Counted from the stretch's first letter, positions 1 to 9,183 are shown. The stretch: DNA of 38,238 nt from Caldalkalibacillus thermarum (GCF_014644735.1 NZ_BMKZ01000034.1:377-38614), one strand, 5' to 3'. The notes: generated by a model from the letters alone, not told the origin. Program-made: numbers and translations.

Positions 1-64
1 GGTCAACTATTATTTTTCTCAAACCCATATGATTTAGCGAGGAAGCAAAAATCCATACCACCAT

Positions 65-1909
65 ATGAGAGATGTTCTTTATACAGAAGAAATAGAGAAC
101 AATACATATATTGGCTACAGGCCTGAAATATGGGCTGAGATCAATGATAATGATCTAAAGCAACTCAGGGCGTATGCCGAGAGTGAATTGGATCATTACT
201 ATAATAGACTGCAAGAGGATAGCAAAATGAGCGCTCAACAGGATCTCCATTTAGTCCTTAAATATAATAATGCCACTTTTAATATTGATACCATCAAAGA
301 ACATCAGCAAATTATCAAGCAACATGGTAAAGTGATTTGGGGCATCATCAAACCAACCCCTGACAGTCCCGGGGTTGGAAAGGACAAATTTCAAAAGATA
401 AAAGACCAGGTGAGAAATCGAATAGAAACGTATGCATTTTTTGTAATGAACAGCACATACAAAGCTGTTGGCAAAATAGCTGATCTTTTAACAAAGGAAG
501 AAGTAAGAGACCAAAAACATCTGGTTCCCGCTTATTATAGAGACGATACACTGGATCGTTGTGTGGCTGGGGTTGTGATTGAGTCTATTGAGCCGTTAGA
601 AAATGAGAAGCAGGTTAAAGAGGCTTTAATTCGCTATGGCACACAAGATGGTGAAGTAGCCCTTAATAATCAGACGAATCCACTATATGTTTCTATGAAA
701 TATCCGTTGACATTTCACAAGGTTATTACGGATATTCCAGATGAAAGTATCCGTTCAATTGTCGGTGCTACTCAAAAGTATATAGCAAGTAAAGGCTTCT
801 ACTACACCGGTCGCCTCATCGAAAATTTCTATCTTTCACTGAGAACCAAGCCCTTTGTGATTCTGGCTGGCATATCGGGGACCGGTAAGACCAAGCTGGT
901 CAAGCTGTTTGCCGAAGCGCTGGGGGCGACGGAGGAGAATGGTCAGTACACTCTGATTCCCGTCCGGCCCGACTGGAGTGATCCGTCGGATCTGCTGGGG
1001 TATGTGGATCTCCAGGGGACGTTTCGGCCCGGTCCCTTGACAAAAGTGATCCAGAGGGCGTTGCAGCCGGAAAACCGGGACAAGCCCTATTTTGTCTGTC
1101 TGGATGAGATGAATCTGGCCCGGGTGGAGCATTATTTCAGCGACCTCTTAAGTGTGATGGAAAGCCGGCGCTGGGATGATGAACAGTCAGGCACCATCAC
1201 GACGACCGAGCTGGATCTGGGTCATCATTCCCAGGCTGATCCATCCCATGACAGGCTCTATATCCCGGATAATCTCTATATCATCGGTACAGTCAATATG
1301 GATGAGACCACTCATCCTTTCAGCAAGAAGGTCTTGGATCGGGCCAACACCATTGAGTTGAATGAGGTCAATCTGGCCGAATCCCTGAGCTTCTATCATC
1401 AAACGGCCGAAGATGAGGTGGCGGAGGAAGGACCGACTACCCGTTATGGCAATCCCTTTCTCAGAGCGGATTATTTGATCCTGCAGGATGCCTTCAGCAG
1501 TGAGACGGCGTCACTGATCCGGAGGGTGGTGGAGAAGCTAGATGGCATCAATCAAATTCTAGCTCAGGCTCACCTGCAAATTGGATTCCGGGTGCGGGAT
1601 GAGATTCTCTTTTACATGCTGTACAATGATCGCTTTCAGCTTATGCCGGAACAGGAGGCTCTTGATTTTCAGATCATGCAAAAAATCCTGCCCCGCATTC
1701 AGGGCAGCAGCATGAATATCAAGCGCATCCTGGTCGAACTGTTTAACAGATTGGGGAACACCAACCTGTCTGAACAGGATCACGGACTATACGATGAAAT
1801 GAAACTGCGTGTGGAAGCAAATCCACCTTACCGCCGCTCATTGAGCAAGCTGGCAGAGATGGTCAGGAGGTTTGAAGAGGATGGTTTTACCTCATTCTGG
1901 ATGGCCTGA
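65..1909 (+). CDS. McrB-like AAA+ GTPase/ATPase with N-terminal EVE-like domain
   Basis: Motor and target-recognition subunit of a McrBC-type (type IV restriction-like) defence module; McrB relatives use nucleotide hydrolysis to drive a partner nuclease. Residues about 89-158 resemble an EVE/PUA-like reader domain (WGIIKPTP ... FFVMNSTYKAVGKI ... LVPAYY). The AAA+ core follows: Walker A GISGTGKT at about 269-276, Walker B FVCLDEMN ending near 350, and a sensor region GTVNMDETTHPFSKKVLDRA near 408-427. An in-frame TAG at 35-37 limits the start, and ATG 65 is the first ATG after it, although no strong ribosome binding site precedes it. The gene overlaps the downstream nuclease gene. The first ~730 bases are clearly more AT-rich than the AAA+ part, which suggests a swapped recognition domain. 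The motor assignment is firm; the modified-DNA target is inferred. Confidence 0.88.
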   Translation: MRDVLYTEEIENNTYIGYRPEIWAEINDNDLKQLRAYAESELDHYYNRLQEDSKMSAQQDLHLVLKYNNATFNIDTIKEHQQIIKQHGKVIWGIIKPTPDSPGVGKDKFQKIKDQVRNRIETYAFFVMNSTYKAVGKIADLLTKEEVRDQKHLVPAYYRDDTLDRCVAGVVIESIEPLENEKQVKEALIRYGTQDGEVALNNQTNPLYVSMKYPLTFHKVITDIPDESIRSIVGATQKYIASKGFYYTGRLIENFYLSLRTKPFVILAGISGTGKTKLVKLFAEALGATEENGQYTLIPVRPDWSDPSDLLGYVDLQGTFRPGPLTKVIQRALQPENRDKPYFVCLDEMNLARVEHYFSDLLSVMESRRWDDEQSGTITTTELDLGHHSQADPSHDRLYIPDNLYIIGTVNMDETTHPFSKKVLDRANTIELNEVNLAESLSFYHQTAEDEVAEEGPTTRYGNPFLRADYLILQDAFSSETASLIRRVVEKLDGINQILAQAHLQIGFRVRDEILFYMLYNDRFQLMPEQEALDFQIMQKILPRIQGSSMNIKRILVELFNRLGNTNLSEQDHGLYDEMKLRVEANPPYRRSLSKLAEMVRRFEEDGFTSFWMA

Positions 1910-4430
1910 TCAAGTCCGGGACCTTCTCCATATCGAAACGGAGCAACTGGTGCTGACGGTCAAGGGCAGGCCCGTTCATCCCACGGTGCGGCAACTGCAG
2001 CTCCATGATGAAGAGGTCAAAGCCCTGTTGGAAGTGTATCCGGCAGAGGCCGAGGTGTATCATTTTGATCCTCAGGCCGCAACGGAGGATCTACTGGTTC
2101 CCTATAGTGGCCCGGACGCGTATCCGGTCTTCTATGAGAATCAGGATTATGAGCTGGTCATTCAGGTGAAAGATCCGGATCTGGCCATCTCTTTTGAGCA
2201 TGACAATCCTTTCCTGAGAAAAGCTGTTTCCAAGGTGAGAGGGATGGACCGGCTATGGACCGGCCACCTTAATTTTCGCAACGAAGTGGGCTATACCGAG
2301 TTCAGGATCAGATCGGGCCATGCATTGTTGCTGAAGGTTACCCTTGAGATTTTTCCTTCCAAAATGGATTACCGCCGGGATTATATGCAATTGTTGGACG
2401 AGGTGAACCGGACCGTCTACAACCTGGCCTATGATTTTTTGCGCAAAACATTTCATACCATGGGGCTGTATGAGGGGCAAAACCCCACCAAAGCGGAGTT
2501 TTTTGCCATCCTGGAGACCATCATGGATCAGCTGGTTCAGGCAGTGGAACGGATTGAACTTTTTCCCCATACCAAGCTGGAAAGAGAAGAACGGATCCGG
2601 CCGGCGGACAAGGTGCGCAAGGCCTCAAAGCGGAATCACCGCTGGCTGGCCAAAAAACCCCATCTGCTCCAGCCCCATCCACAAGGGATGTTACCGATCA
2701 AGGGGCAGATCTATCATCCGTTACGTTTGCGGGAAGAGCGGAAACGGCCGTCCTTTGACACAGTGGAAAACCGCTTTTTGAAATGGATGTTGCAACAGTT
2801 GATCAGTAAGCTGAACAGCTTTGAACAATCTTACCGGGAGGCATTTGCCCAACGGGATCAAAATGAAGTATTTTTGGCCCGGGTGGAGCGGATCAACCAG
2901 ACGTTGCGGCGCCTGGTTCACAAACCGTTTTTGGCTGAAGTAGGCGCGTTGCGGCATATCTCCATCACGCTGGTCATGCAGATGGGGACGGGTTACCGGG
3001 ATGTGTATCGTTTTTACCTGATGTTGCGCAAAGGTTTATCCATCCAGAGCGATATTTTCCGCCTTTCCTCCAAGGACCTGGCCACGCTGTATGAGTACTG
3101 GTGTTTCCTCACCCTGCACCGTCTGCTCAGCAAGAAATACGACGTGGTGAGGAACGATCTGATCAAAATCAATGACAGGGGCTTGTACTTGACCCTGGAA
3201 CGGGCGTCAAGCGGCAAAGTGATCTACCGCAATCCCCGTATGGGAGAACGTTATGAACTGGTTTACAATCCCTTGTATAAGGAGGGTGTGGTCAATCAGC
3301 GTCCCGACCATGTCCTCTCATTGCAGAAAGCAGACTCCCAGATCACGTACAAATTTGTCTTTGATGCCAAATACCGCCTCAATCCGGCCGTGCCGGGCAG
3401 CGATTATGCCCGCAAATACGGACAGCCCGGCCCGGAAGAGGACGACATCAACACCATGCATCGGTACCGGGATGCCATCATGGCTCAGGACAGGACGGAT
3501 GCAGCTCACCGCGGAAGCTACCAGCGCCTGATGTACGGGGCCTATGTGCTGTTCCCTTACCGGGATGAAGGAAGGTACCGTCAGCATCCCTTTTACCGCA
3601 GTATCGAGACGGTCAATATCGGCGGACTGCCCTTTCTGCCCGGCACCACGTCCCTGGTAGAAGAACTGCTGGACCAGCTGATCACCGAAACGGCGGAGGC
3701 CTCCTTTGAACGGGCCACCCCGGTGCGGGGCATGAACGAGTTTTTTGCCCGGAAAAAGGCCAGTCTCAACGTCCTGGTGGGTTCCCTGCGCCGGCCCAGG
3801 CAAGGATATAACCAGCTTTCCCTTTGTTTGCAACACCGCTTTTACCATATTCCTTTGGAGCTTGTGCAACACCACCTGAGCCACATTGAATTTGTGGCTT
3901 TGTACCAGCAGAAACATGAGTATCCGCCGGGAGGCATCCTCTATTACGGCAAGGTAAAAGATTTTCAGATTGTGAGACGCAGAGAGATCAAGGAACTGCC
4001 CCCCAGACCGGGGCGGGAAGAGCGGCTGTATGTCCGTTTCAATGTGGAGGCTTGGGAGAAAAGAAAAGAGCCCATTGAACCGAGGGGGTACGGCGTGTCA
4101 TCCCATTTGTTCACCACTTGGGAATTATTCAACCAGGCGGTGGAACTGCCCGAACTGACATTGAAAAATGAAGATCAATACCGTCTGTGGCGGGAATTGC
4201 GCCGGGTGGATCAAAATGTGCGTCTGCATTTGCAGAACCGTTGGGCTGACCGGGTCAAGGAGGACGAATTGGTTTATGAGGTGATGGGCATCCGGATGAC
4301 CGTCCATCCTCAACGGGGAAAGGTGTTGATCCAGGTGGGGAAGTACCACCGGGAGGTTTCTCTGGCTGATTTGCGTTTCAGGCCCAAGAAGCTGTTGAAT
4401 TTGATTGAAAGGTGGAGGAAGGGCCAGTAA
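1881..4430 (+). CDS. DUF2357/DUF524 (COG1700) PD-(D/E)XK nuclease, McrC-type partner
   Basis: Predicted nuclease partner of the upstream McrB-like motor. Proteins of the COG1700 group combine an N-terminal DUF2357 region with a DUF524 PD-(D/E)XK nuclease fold and often sit beside McrB in place of classical McrC. A nuclease-like core is visible near residues 475-500: RPDHVLS, then after a beta strand KFVFDAKYRL, giving the D...(D)AK signature. The protein is about 849 residues, in the family range. ATG 1881 is preferred because GGAGG at 1866-1870 lies 10 bases upstream; a TTG at 1872 in the same frame is too close to it. The start lies inside the McrB gene, so the two are probably translationally coupled. 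Family and context are well supported; DNA cleavage is inferred from the motif. Confidence 0.82.
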   Translation: MVLPHSGWPDQVRDLLHIETEQLVLTVKGRPVHPTVRQLQLHDEEVKALLEVYPAEAEVYHFDPQAATEDLLVPYSGPDAYPVFYENQDYELVIQVKDPDLAISFEHDNPFLRKAVSKVRGMDRLWTGHLNFRNEVGYTEFRIRSGHALLLKVTLEIFPSKMDYRRDYMQLLDEVNRTVYNLAYDFLRKTFHTMGLYEGQNPTKAEFFAILETIMDQLVQAVERIELFPHTKLEREERIRPADKVRKASKRNHRWLAKKPHLLQPHPQGMLPIKGQIYHPLRLREERKRPSFDTVENRFLKWMLQQLISKLNSFEQSYREAFAQRDQNEVFLARVERINQTLRRLVHKPFLAEVGALRHISITLVMQMGTGYRDVYRFYLMLRKGLSIQSDIFRLSSKDLATLYEYWCFLTLHRLLSKKYDVVRNDLIKINDRGLYLTLERASSGKVIYRNPRMGERYELVYNPLYKEGVVNQRPDHVLSLQKADSQITYKFVFDAKYRLNPAVPGSDYARKYGQPGPEEDDINTMHRYRDAIMAQDRTDAAHRGSYQRLMYGAYVLFPYRDEGRYRQHPFYRSIETVNIGGLPFLPGTTSLVEELLDQLITETAEASFERATPVRGMNEFFARKKASLNVLVGSLRRPRQGYNQLSLCLQHRFYHIPLELVQHHLSHIEFVALYQQKHEYPPGGILYYGKVKDFQIVRRREIKELPPRPGREERLYVRFNVEAWEKRKEPIEPRGYGVSSHLFTTWELFNQAVELPELTLKNEDQYRLWRELRRVDQNVRLHLQNRWADRVKEDELVYEVMGIRMTVHPQRGKVLIQVGKYHREVSLADLRFRPKKLLNLIERWRKGQ

Positions 4431-4451
4431 ATTTAATTGGAAGTGGTTACT

Positions 4452-4520
4452 ATGGATAAAGAACGTGTGATATCAAGGGCTTGTGAATATATAAAATCAG
4501 GGCAAAAGGAAAGCGTATAA
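4452..4520 (+). other. 22-codon ORF, possible gene fragment
   Basis: A short reading frame beginning MDKERVISRACEYIKSGQ follows the defence genes after 21 bases. Its upstream sequence is only a weak ribosome binding site. It may be the first residues of a third, lost gene of the module, or chance. No family is recognised. Confidence 0.15.
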
Positions 4521-4620
4521 AGCTAATTGGAGATGAATCCCTTTAAAAGGAGAATGATACCTAAAAGGAAACTAGGAAGAGAGCCCGTAATTAACGAAAA
4601 ACTTAATCTCATAACAGAAG

Positions 4621-4644
4621 CATGGCAGCCGTGCGGCTGCCATG
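4621..4644. terminator. Hairpin between convergent genes
   Basis: A 10-bp perfect stem (CATGGCAGCC / GGCTGCCATG) with a 4-base loop lies between the convergent nuclease and nucleotidase genes. T-tracts are poor on both sides, so it may be a weak bidirectional terminator. Confidence 0.45.
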
Positions 4645-4692
4645 TTCGTTTCCTGCTTATACAACTATCTGTAAGCCTTTGCTGTGCAGTTC

Positions 4693-6696
4693 TTAAGGAA
4701 TAACGACGATGCGTCCTTCCACATCAGGAATGTCCGGTTCCTGATGCAAGTATTGCATGAGTGCGGTGCTCAACAATTCCCCAGTGTCTGCCACCAATTC
4801 CCCCTCTGCCAGCCATGTATAACCATCTCCCCCTGATCCCAGGAAGTCATTCGTCGCCACCGAGTATGTGCGGTCATACTGCAACGGTTCTCCGTTTATC
4901 CAAACGTCTTGTACGCGGCTGCCCGGTGGCTGACTGGGATCAAACGTAAAGTTCAGGCCCGATACTTGCAGGAATCCGCCGTGTTGGTCCGGATAGCGGG
5001 ACACACTGTGTTCCAGCACTTGCTCCAGTTGCCCTCCGGTGATGAGCAGTTTAACAACGGTGTTTTGGAAAGGGAGAACCTCCATCACATCTCCCAAGGT
5101 AATCTCTCCTGGCCCGAGACTGGCCCGGATGCCTCCTCCGTTTTGCAAAGCGATATCGGCACTGACCATGTCCCGCATGGCATCAGCGATTAAATTGCCC
5201 AGGTTGGTTTCCTTTGTGCGAACTGATTCTCTGGCCCCATCCAAATAGCGGTCCGTATACCCGATCACTTCCTGTAACGCTTCGTCTACTTTCTGTTTAT
5301 AGCGCTCCAGAATATCCTGCACGTGCGGATCTTGCGCGATATCAGCCGAATCTTGCCATAAATAACCGTTTATTCCGATCAATCGCCCGTTGTGAAAGAG
5401 CATGGTAGTGGAACCCAGATGTTTGCCATATTCATAGGCTTGGGTCACATAGGTGTCGCCGATGAGCTGCGGTGTGTGCAGGGTGGAGTGGCTGTGACCG
5501 CCTACAATCAGATCGATGCCTTCCACTTCCTCTGCAATTCTTTGATCAACCGCCAGTCCGACGTGGGTGATGAAAATGATGTGATCTACCTCGTCTTTAA
5601 GTTTGTCAACATAGTTTTGTGCTGTTTCCACTTCATCTTGGAATTCAATGCCCTTCACGTTGTCCGGGTGTGTGGTGATGGGTGTATCGGTGGTGGTCAA
5701 ACCCACAATGGCAAATGTTTTGCCCATCGTTTCCAAGATGACATACGGTTCCAAAATGGGCTCACTGTCTTGGACAATATTGGCACTGATAAGGGGAAAA
5801 TCAACCAGTTCAGCAAATGCTTTAAACCGGTCCAGCCCGTAGTTGAAATCATGATTGCCGGGCACCATGGCGTCAAAGCCGATTTCGTTCATCACCTCTA
5901 CTGCTGCCATCCCTTGGTTAAAATTGACATAGTTGGTTCCATGAAACGTATCTCCCATATCAAAGACAAACACATGCTCGTGCTGTTCCCGGGCACGGTT
6001 GATCAACGTGGCGATTTTACTTAATCCCATCTCCCCTTTTTCGGGATCGCCCAGCACTCTGCCATGCAAATCGTTCATATGTATAATGTTCACTTTATCG
6101 AGCTGCTCATAATGCCGGAGCATATGATCCAAGTCTTGTTTTGAAAGGGGAGCTTTGGGCTGTAAGGTGTGTCCTTTCCTGACAGTCAGCACCTCTAATT
6201 CATATGCAGAAGCCATGGATTGCTTTGCCCATTCACTCACAGCGCGATGATCCCTGAATTGGGTCAAGGCCTGATCGTCATAAGCAGAGGCCAGATTCAA
6301 GGCCTGTACATAAATATGACAGGCTTCCTGACGACTAATGTGTTGTCGCGGATGGAAATCTTTCACTTGCTCCTCGTCCAGCCATTGTAAACGAAGCGCT
6401 GCCTCCACATATGGGGCAAATTCATCATCAATATGCTCCCATTCCATATCCGCTGCGCTCACATCATACAACTGGACACCGATGGTTTCGACGAGTGCCT
6501 TTAGAAATGTGGCTTTTGATACCGGTTTGTTGCCGGACAGACTGTTGTATTCCGCATTTATTGTTCTTTCACTGTCAGTCTGAGTAGCACCTGCCCTTTC
6601 TGCAACTCCAGCCCCGAAACCCAGGCCGGTGATCATCACGGACAAGAGAACCCATAAAACAACGGCACGCATGGTCAACCTTACTTTATTGGACAT
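4693..6696 (-). CDS. Surface-anchored 5'-nucleotidase / UshA-type metallophosphoesterase with SLH domains
   Basis: Exported enzyme expected to hydrolyse nucleotides or other phosphate esters at the cell surface. Residues 1-37 are a Sec signal peptide (MSNKVRLTMRAVVLWVLLSV, then AGVAERAGA). Residues ~45-200 carry two degenerate S-layer-homology repeats (for example VSKATFLKALVETIGV and ISRQEACHIYVQAL), which normally bind secondary wall polymer. The metallophosphatase domain follows, with MNDLHGR, DMGDTFHG, GNHDFNYG and GGHSHS metal-binding motifs. The C-terminal nucleotidase domain contains NLGNLIADAMR, LQNGGGIRASL and FLGSGGDGY. The length of 667 aa fits UshA/YfkN-like proteins plus the SLH region. 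The start has a strong ribosome binding site (GGAAGGGG) 8 bases upstream. The exact substrate is not shown by sequence. Confidence 0.92.
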   Translation of the reverse strand: MSNKVRLTMRAVVLWVLLSVMITGLGFGAGVAERAGATQTDSERTINAEYNSLSGNKPVSKATFLKALVETIGVQLYDVSAADMEWEHIDDEFAPYVEAALRLQWLDEEQVKDFHPRQHISRQEACHIYVQALNLASAYDDQALTQFRDHRAVSEWAKQSMASAYELEVLTVRKGHTLQPKAPLSKQDLDHMLRHYEQLDKVNIIHMNDLHGRVLGDPEKGEMGLSKIATLINRAREQHEHVFVFDMGDTFHGTNYVNFNQGMAAVEVMNEIGFDAMVPGNHDFNYGLDRFKAFAELVDFPLISANIVQDSEPILEPYVILETMGKTFAIVGLTTTDTPITTHPDNVKGIEFQDEVETAQNYVDKLKDEVDHIIFITHVGLAVDQRIAEEVEGIDLIVGGHSHSTLHTPQLIGDTYVTQAYEYGKHLGSTTMLFHNGRLIGINGYLWQDSADIAQDPHVQDILERYKQKVDEALQEVIGYTDRYLDGARESVRTKETNLGNLIADAMRDMVSADIALQNGGGIRASLGPGEITLGDVMEVLPFQNTVVKLLITGGQLEQVLEHSVSRYPDQHGGFLQVSGLNFTFDPSQPPGSRVQDVWINGEPLQYDRTYSVATNDFLGSGGDGYTWLAEGELVADTGELLSTALMQYLHQEPDIPDVEGRIVVIP

Positions 6697-6748
6697 AGAC
6701 CCAGCCCCTTCCTATGGTTATTCATCCTCTTTCATATTACTGGAAAAA

Positions 6749-6787
6749 GTTTAACGTCATGTTACCTGAAGTTAAAGTTTACTTTAA
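6749..6787 (-). promoter_or_regulatory. Putative operator: repeated TTAAC-like motifs and a 16-base inverted repeat
   Basis: Upstream of the nucleotidase, GTTTAAC (6749), TGTTACC (6760) and AGTTAAA (6770) recur about every 11 bases, in the way PhoP boxes do. They run into the inverted repeat TTAAAGT-TT-ACTTTAA (6772-6787). PhoP control would suit a secreted phosphatase, but the motif matches are partial. The rest of the 403-base divergent gap (6697-7099) holds the cre site and nothing else that I recognise. Confidence 0.35.
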
Positions 6788-7003
6788 GCTTAACATGCTA
6801 TTCGACTGTATAAGACAAAATTAGAACTTGCTGACAGAACCCCTTGCCTTATAAAATTCAAATAGAGTCAACCTCCCATTCTAAAAACCCTTGCCGTGAA
6901 CGGATAGGAATGATTCACCTCACACTGAAATAAGATTTACCAAGGCATCCGCCCTGTACAAACATACGATTGTGAATAATGTTCCTGATATTCCTATGAG
7001 AAA

Positions 7004-7018
7004 TTGAAAGCGATTCCA
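7004..7018 (+). promoter_or_regulatory. cre site (CcpA operator) upstream of the acyl-CoA synthetase
   Basis: TTGAAAGCGATTCCA matches the cre consensus WTGNAANCGNWNNCW at every defined position. It lies 82 bases before the start codon. B. subtilis acsA is repressed by CcpA, so catabolite repression of this gene by preferred sugars is likely. Confidence 0.7.
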
Positions 7019-7099
7019 TTGTAGTAAGGTGTTTGGGTGCCTTTATGAATATTTTAAAAAGAGTGGAGATTAATCTTTCAGCGTGGGGGAGGGGATTGG

Positions 7100-9076
7100 A
7101 TGAGTACAAATGTAGGAGGCATTCACGAAGTCATCAAAAATGTTCAGCTTGTTTATCCGGACGAAGCGAAACAACGCTCAACGGCTTTGGGAAGCAGTGA
7201 AGCTTTTCAGGATTTGTTAAAAAAATCACAGGAAGATCCCGCAGCTTTTTGGGATGAGGTCGCTCGGGAACTGCACTGGTTTGAACCGTGGCAAGAAACA
7301 ATCAGGGGCTCGTTGCCCGACTTTGAATTTTTCAAAGGGGGCATCAGCAATCCTTGTTACAATCTCCTTGACCGCCATATCGCCAATGGTGCAGCCAATA
7401 AAACAGCCCTGATTTGGGAAGGTGAAGACGGACAAACGCAATTTTATACGTACCAGATGCTGCTGGCCGAAGTGAACCGCTTTGCCAATGTGCTCAAATC
7501 TTTTGGGGTGAAAAAGGGCGATCCTGTGGCCATTTACCTGCCCAATCTTGCTGAGTCCTTCATTGCTATCCTTGCCTGTTTCCGGCTGGGGGCGGTCTAT
7601 AGCACGATTTTTTCCGGTTTTTCCAAACAAGCTTTGCTGGACCGGTTGTCTAGTTATGAGCCCAAAGTGATCATCACTGCAGATGCCACCCTCCGGCGCG
7701 GAAATGTGATTCCGCTGAAGGAAAAAGTCGACCGTGTCATCGATCAAATTCCTGATGTGCAAGCAGTGATTGTCGTCGACCGCCTGGGAACAAATCCGGA
7801 GATGAAAACAGGAAGGGACTATTGGTGGCATGAACAACGGGCCAAGGCCGGTATTCACTGCGAGCCCGTCCGTATCGAAGCGAATGAACCCGGCATTGTT
7901 GTCTATACAAGCGGGACCACAGGAAAACCAAAAGGAGTGGTTCATGCCGGCATGGCCTTCGTCGTTCAAAACTACATTTATGCCAAATATCATATGGACT
8001 TTAGGCCGGACGATGTCTTTTGGTGTACGGCCGATGTTGGCTGGCTGACGATGCATATCTGGGGTGTTGCCGGTGCTTTGGCCAATGGGGTTACCACGCT
8101 GGTTTATGAAGGCGCTCCCAATTATCCGGATCAGGACCGGATTTATCAGATTATTGAGAAATACCGGGTGACCAAACTGTTCACGGCTCCTACTGTGTTG
8201 CGAATGCTTCGCAGTCTGGGTGATGATGCCGTTAAGCCTTATGATCTTGCATGTCTCGAAGTAGTTTCTCTGGTGGGAGAGCCATTTGATCCGGAAACGT
8301 GGAATTGGACATATGAAGTGCTCGGACAAAAAAATATTTGCGTGAACAATACTTGGGGTCAGACGGAAACAGCAGGCACGCCCCTGGCGGGTGCAGCCTG
8401 GCTGACACCGATGAAACCCGGATCGGCCCGCATTCAATTTTTGGGCGCTGATTTAGGCATTGTGGATGATGAAGGCAAACCTGTCCCTCCAGGCACATTG
8501 GGCAACCTGGTTATACGGAAGCCTTTTCCCATGCTGTGCCGTACACTATGGAAAGAACCTGAGCGTTATTATGAGAAATATTTCAGCCAGGTGGAAGGCT
8601 GCTATTACGCCAGTGACATTGCTGTACAGGATGAAGACGGGTATTTCTGGGTGGTGGGTCGTTCCGATGATGCCTTTAATGTTTCAGGGCATCGTCTGAG
8701 TACCATGGAAATGGAGAGCGCTGTCCTTGAGTGCGAATCAGTGGCTGAAGTGGCGGTTATCGGTGTACCGGACGAGATCAAAGGTGAAGTTCCGGTGGTT
8801 TTTGCCACTCTTAAAGGAGAAATACCTTCAAAGGAAGCATTAAAAGAACAAATTGAAGACAACATTGTCAAAGGGATTGGTCAAATTGCCCGGCCTAAAA
8901 TGGTCTTTATTGTGGTAGCCATGCCGAAAACAATCAGCGGCAAGATCGTGCGCCGCCTGTTAAAGGAAATCGTGGTAAAAGGTGAAGTGTCAGGGGATCT
9001 CACCGGGCTTGAAGATCCAAATGTGCTTGAGGACATTAAACATGTGGTTTCAGCTGAGATGAATTCGAGTGTGTAA
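7100..9076 (+). CDS. Acetyl-CoA-synthetase-family acyl-CoA ligase (AMP-forming) with altered acyl pocket
   Basis: Activates a carboxylic acid with ATP and CoA through an acyl-adenylate. All core ANL-family motifs are present: the P-loop-like YTSGTTGKPKG (269-279), the Acs-type TADVGWLTMHIWG (310-322), NTWGQTETAG (417-426), the hinge region GRSDDAFNVSGHRL, and the C-terminal catalytic lysine in KTISGKIVRRLLKEI. The length of 658 aa is typical of Acs. The key difference is Gly420, in the place of the second Trp of the WWQTETG motif (Salmonella Acs Trp414). That Trp limits the pocket to acetate, and replacing it by Gly in other Acs enzymes is known to admit longer acids. I therefore expect propionate, isobutyrate or longer substrates rather than strictly acetate. 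A GGGGGAGGGG ribosome binding site precedes the start. The gene stands alone, with a terminator after it. Confidence 0.9.
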   Translation: MSTNVGGIHEVIKNVQLVYPDEAKQRSTALGSSEAFQDLLKKSQEDPAAFWDEVARELHWFEPWQETIRGSLPDFEFFKGGISNPCYNLLDRHIANGAANKTALIWEGEDGQTQFYTYQMLLAEVNRFANVLKSFGVKKGDPVAIYLPNLAESFIAILACFRLGAVYSTIFSGFSKQALLDRLSSYEPKVIITADATLRRGNVIPLKEKVDRVIDQIPDVQAVIVVDRLGTNPEMKTGRDYWWHEQRAKAGIHCEPVRIEANEPGIVVYTSGTTGKPKGVVHAGMAFVVQNYIYAKYHMDFRPDDVFWCTADVGWLTMHIWGVAGALANGVTTLVYEGAPNYPDQDRIYQIIEKYRVTKLFTAPTVLRMLRSLGDDAVKPYDLACLEVVSLVGEPFDPETWNWTYEVLGQKNICVNNTWGQTETAGTPLAGAAWLTPMKPGSARIQFLGADLGIVDDEGKPVPPGTLGNLVIRKPFPMLCRTLWKEPERYYEKYFSQVEGCYYASDIAVQDEDGYFWVVGRSDDAFNVSGHRLSTMEMESAVLECESVAEVAVIGVPDEIKGEVPVVFATLKGEIPSKEALKEQIEDNIVKGIGQIARPKMVFIVVAMPKTISGKIVRRLLKEIVVKGEVSGDLTGLEDPNVLEDIKHVVSAEMNSSV

Positions 9077-9152
9077 GTCCCTTTGATCTGAATTCTCACC
9101 GCCTGAAGTCCGCAATGTGTCTCTATGAAAAGGAATAAGCAACCCCAAACAG

Positions 9153-9183
9153 CCCTGCAGGGAATAAACCCTGCAGGGTTTTA
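9153..9183 (+). terminator. Rho-independent terminator of the acyl-CoA ligase gene
   Basis: CCCTGCAGGG, AATAAA, CCCTGCAGGG then TTTT. The 10-bp GC-rich stem is itself made of palindromic arms (9153-9162 and 9169-9178). Confidence 0.8.

Noticed and set aside
3318-3917. 199-codon minus-strand frame inside the DUF2357 gene
   Set aside because: It overlaps the conserved nuclease core on the other strand and has no ribosome binding site.
5392-6024. 210-codon plus-strand frame inside the nucleotidase gene
   Set aside because: Antisense to the metallophosphatase motifs; a shadow frame.
7226-8437. Long open frame on the minus strand inside the acyl-CoA ligase gene
   Set aside because: It is a shadow of a strongly conserved coding sequence; its translation is low-complexity and matches no family I know.
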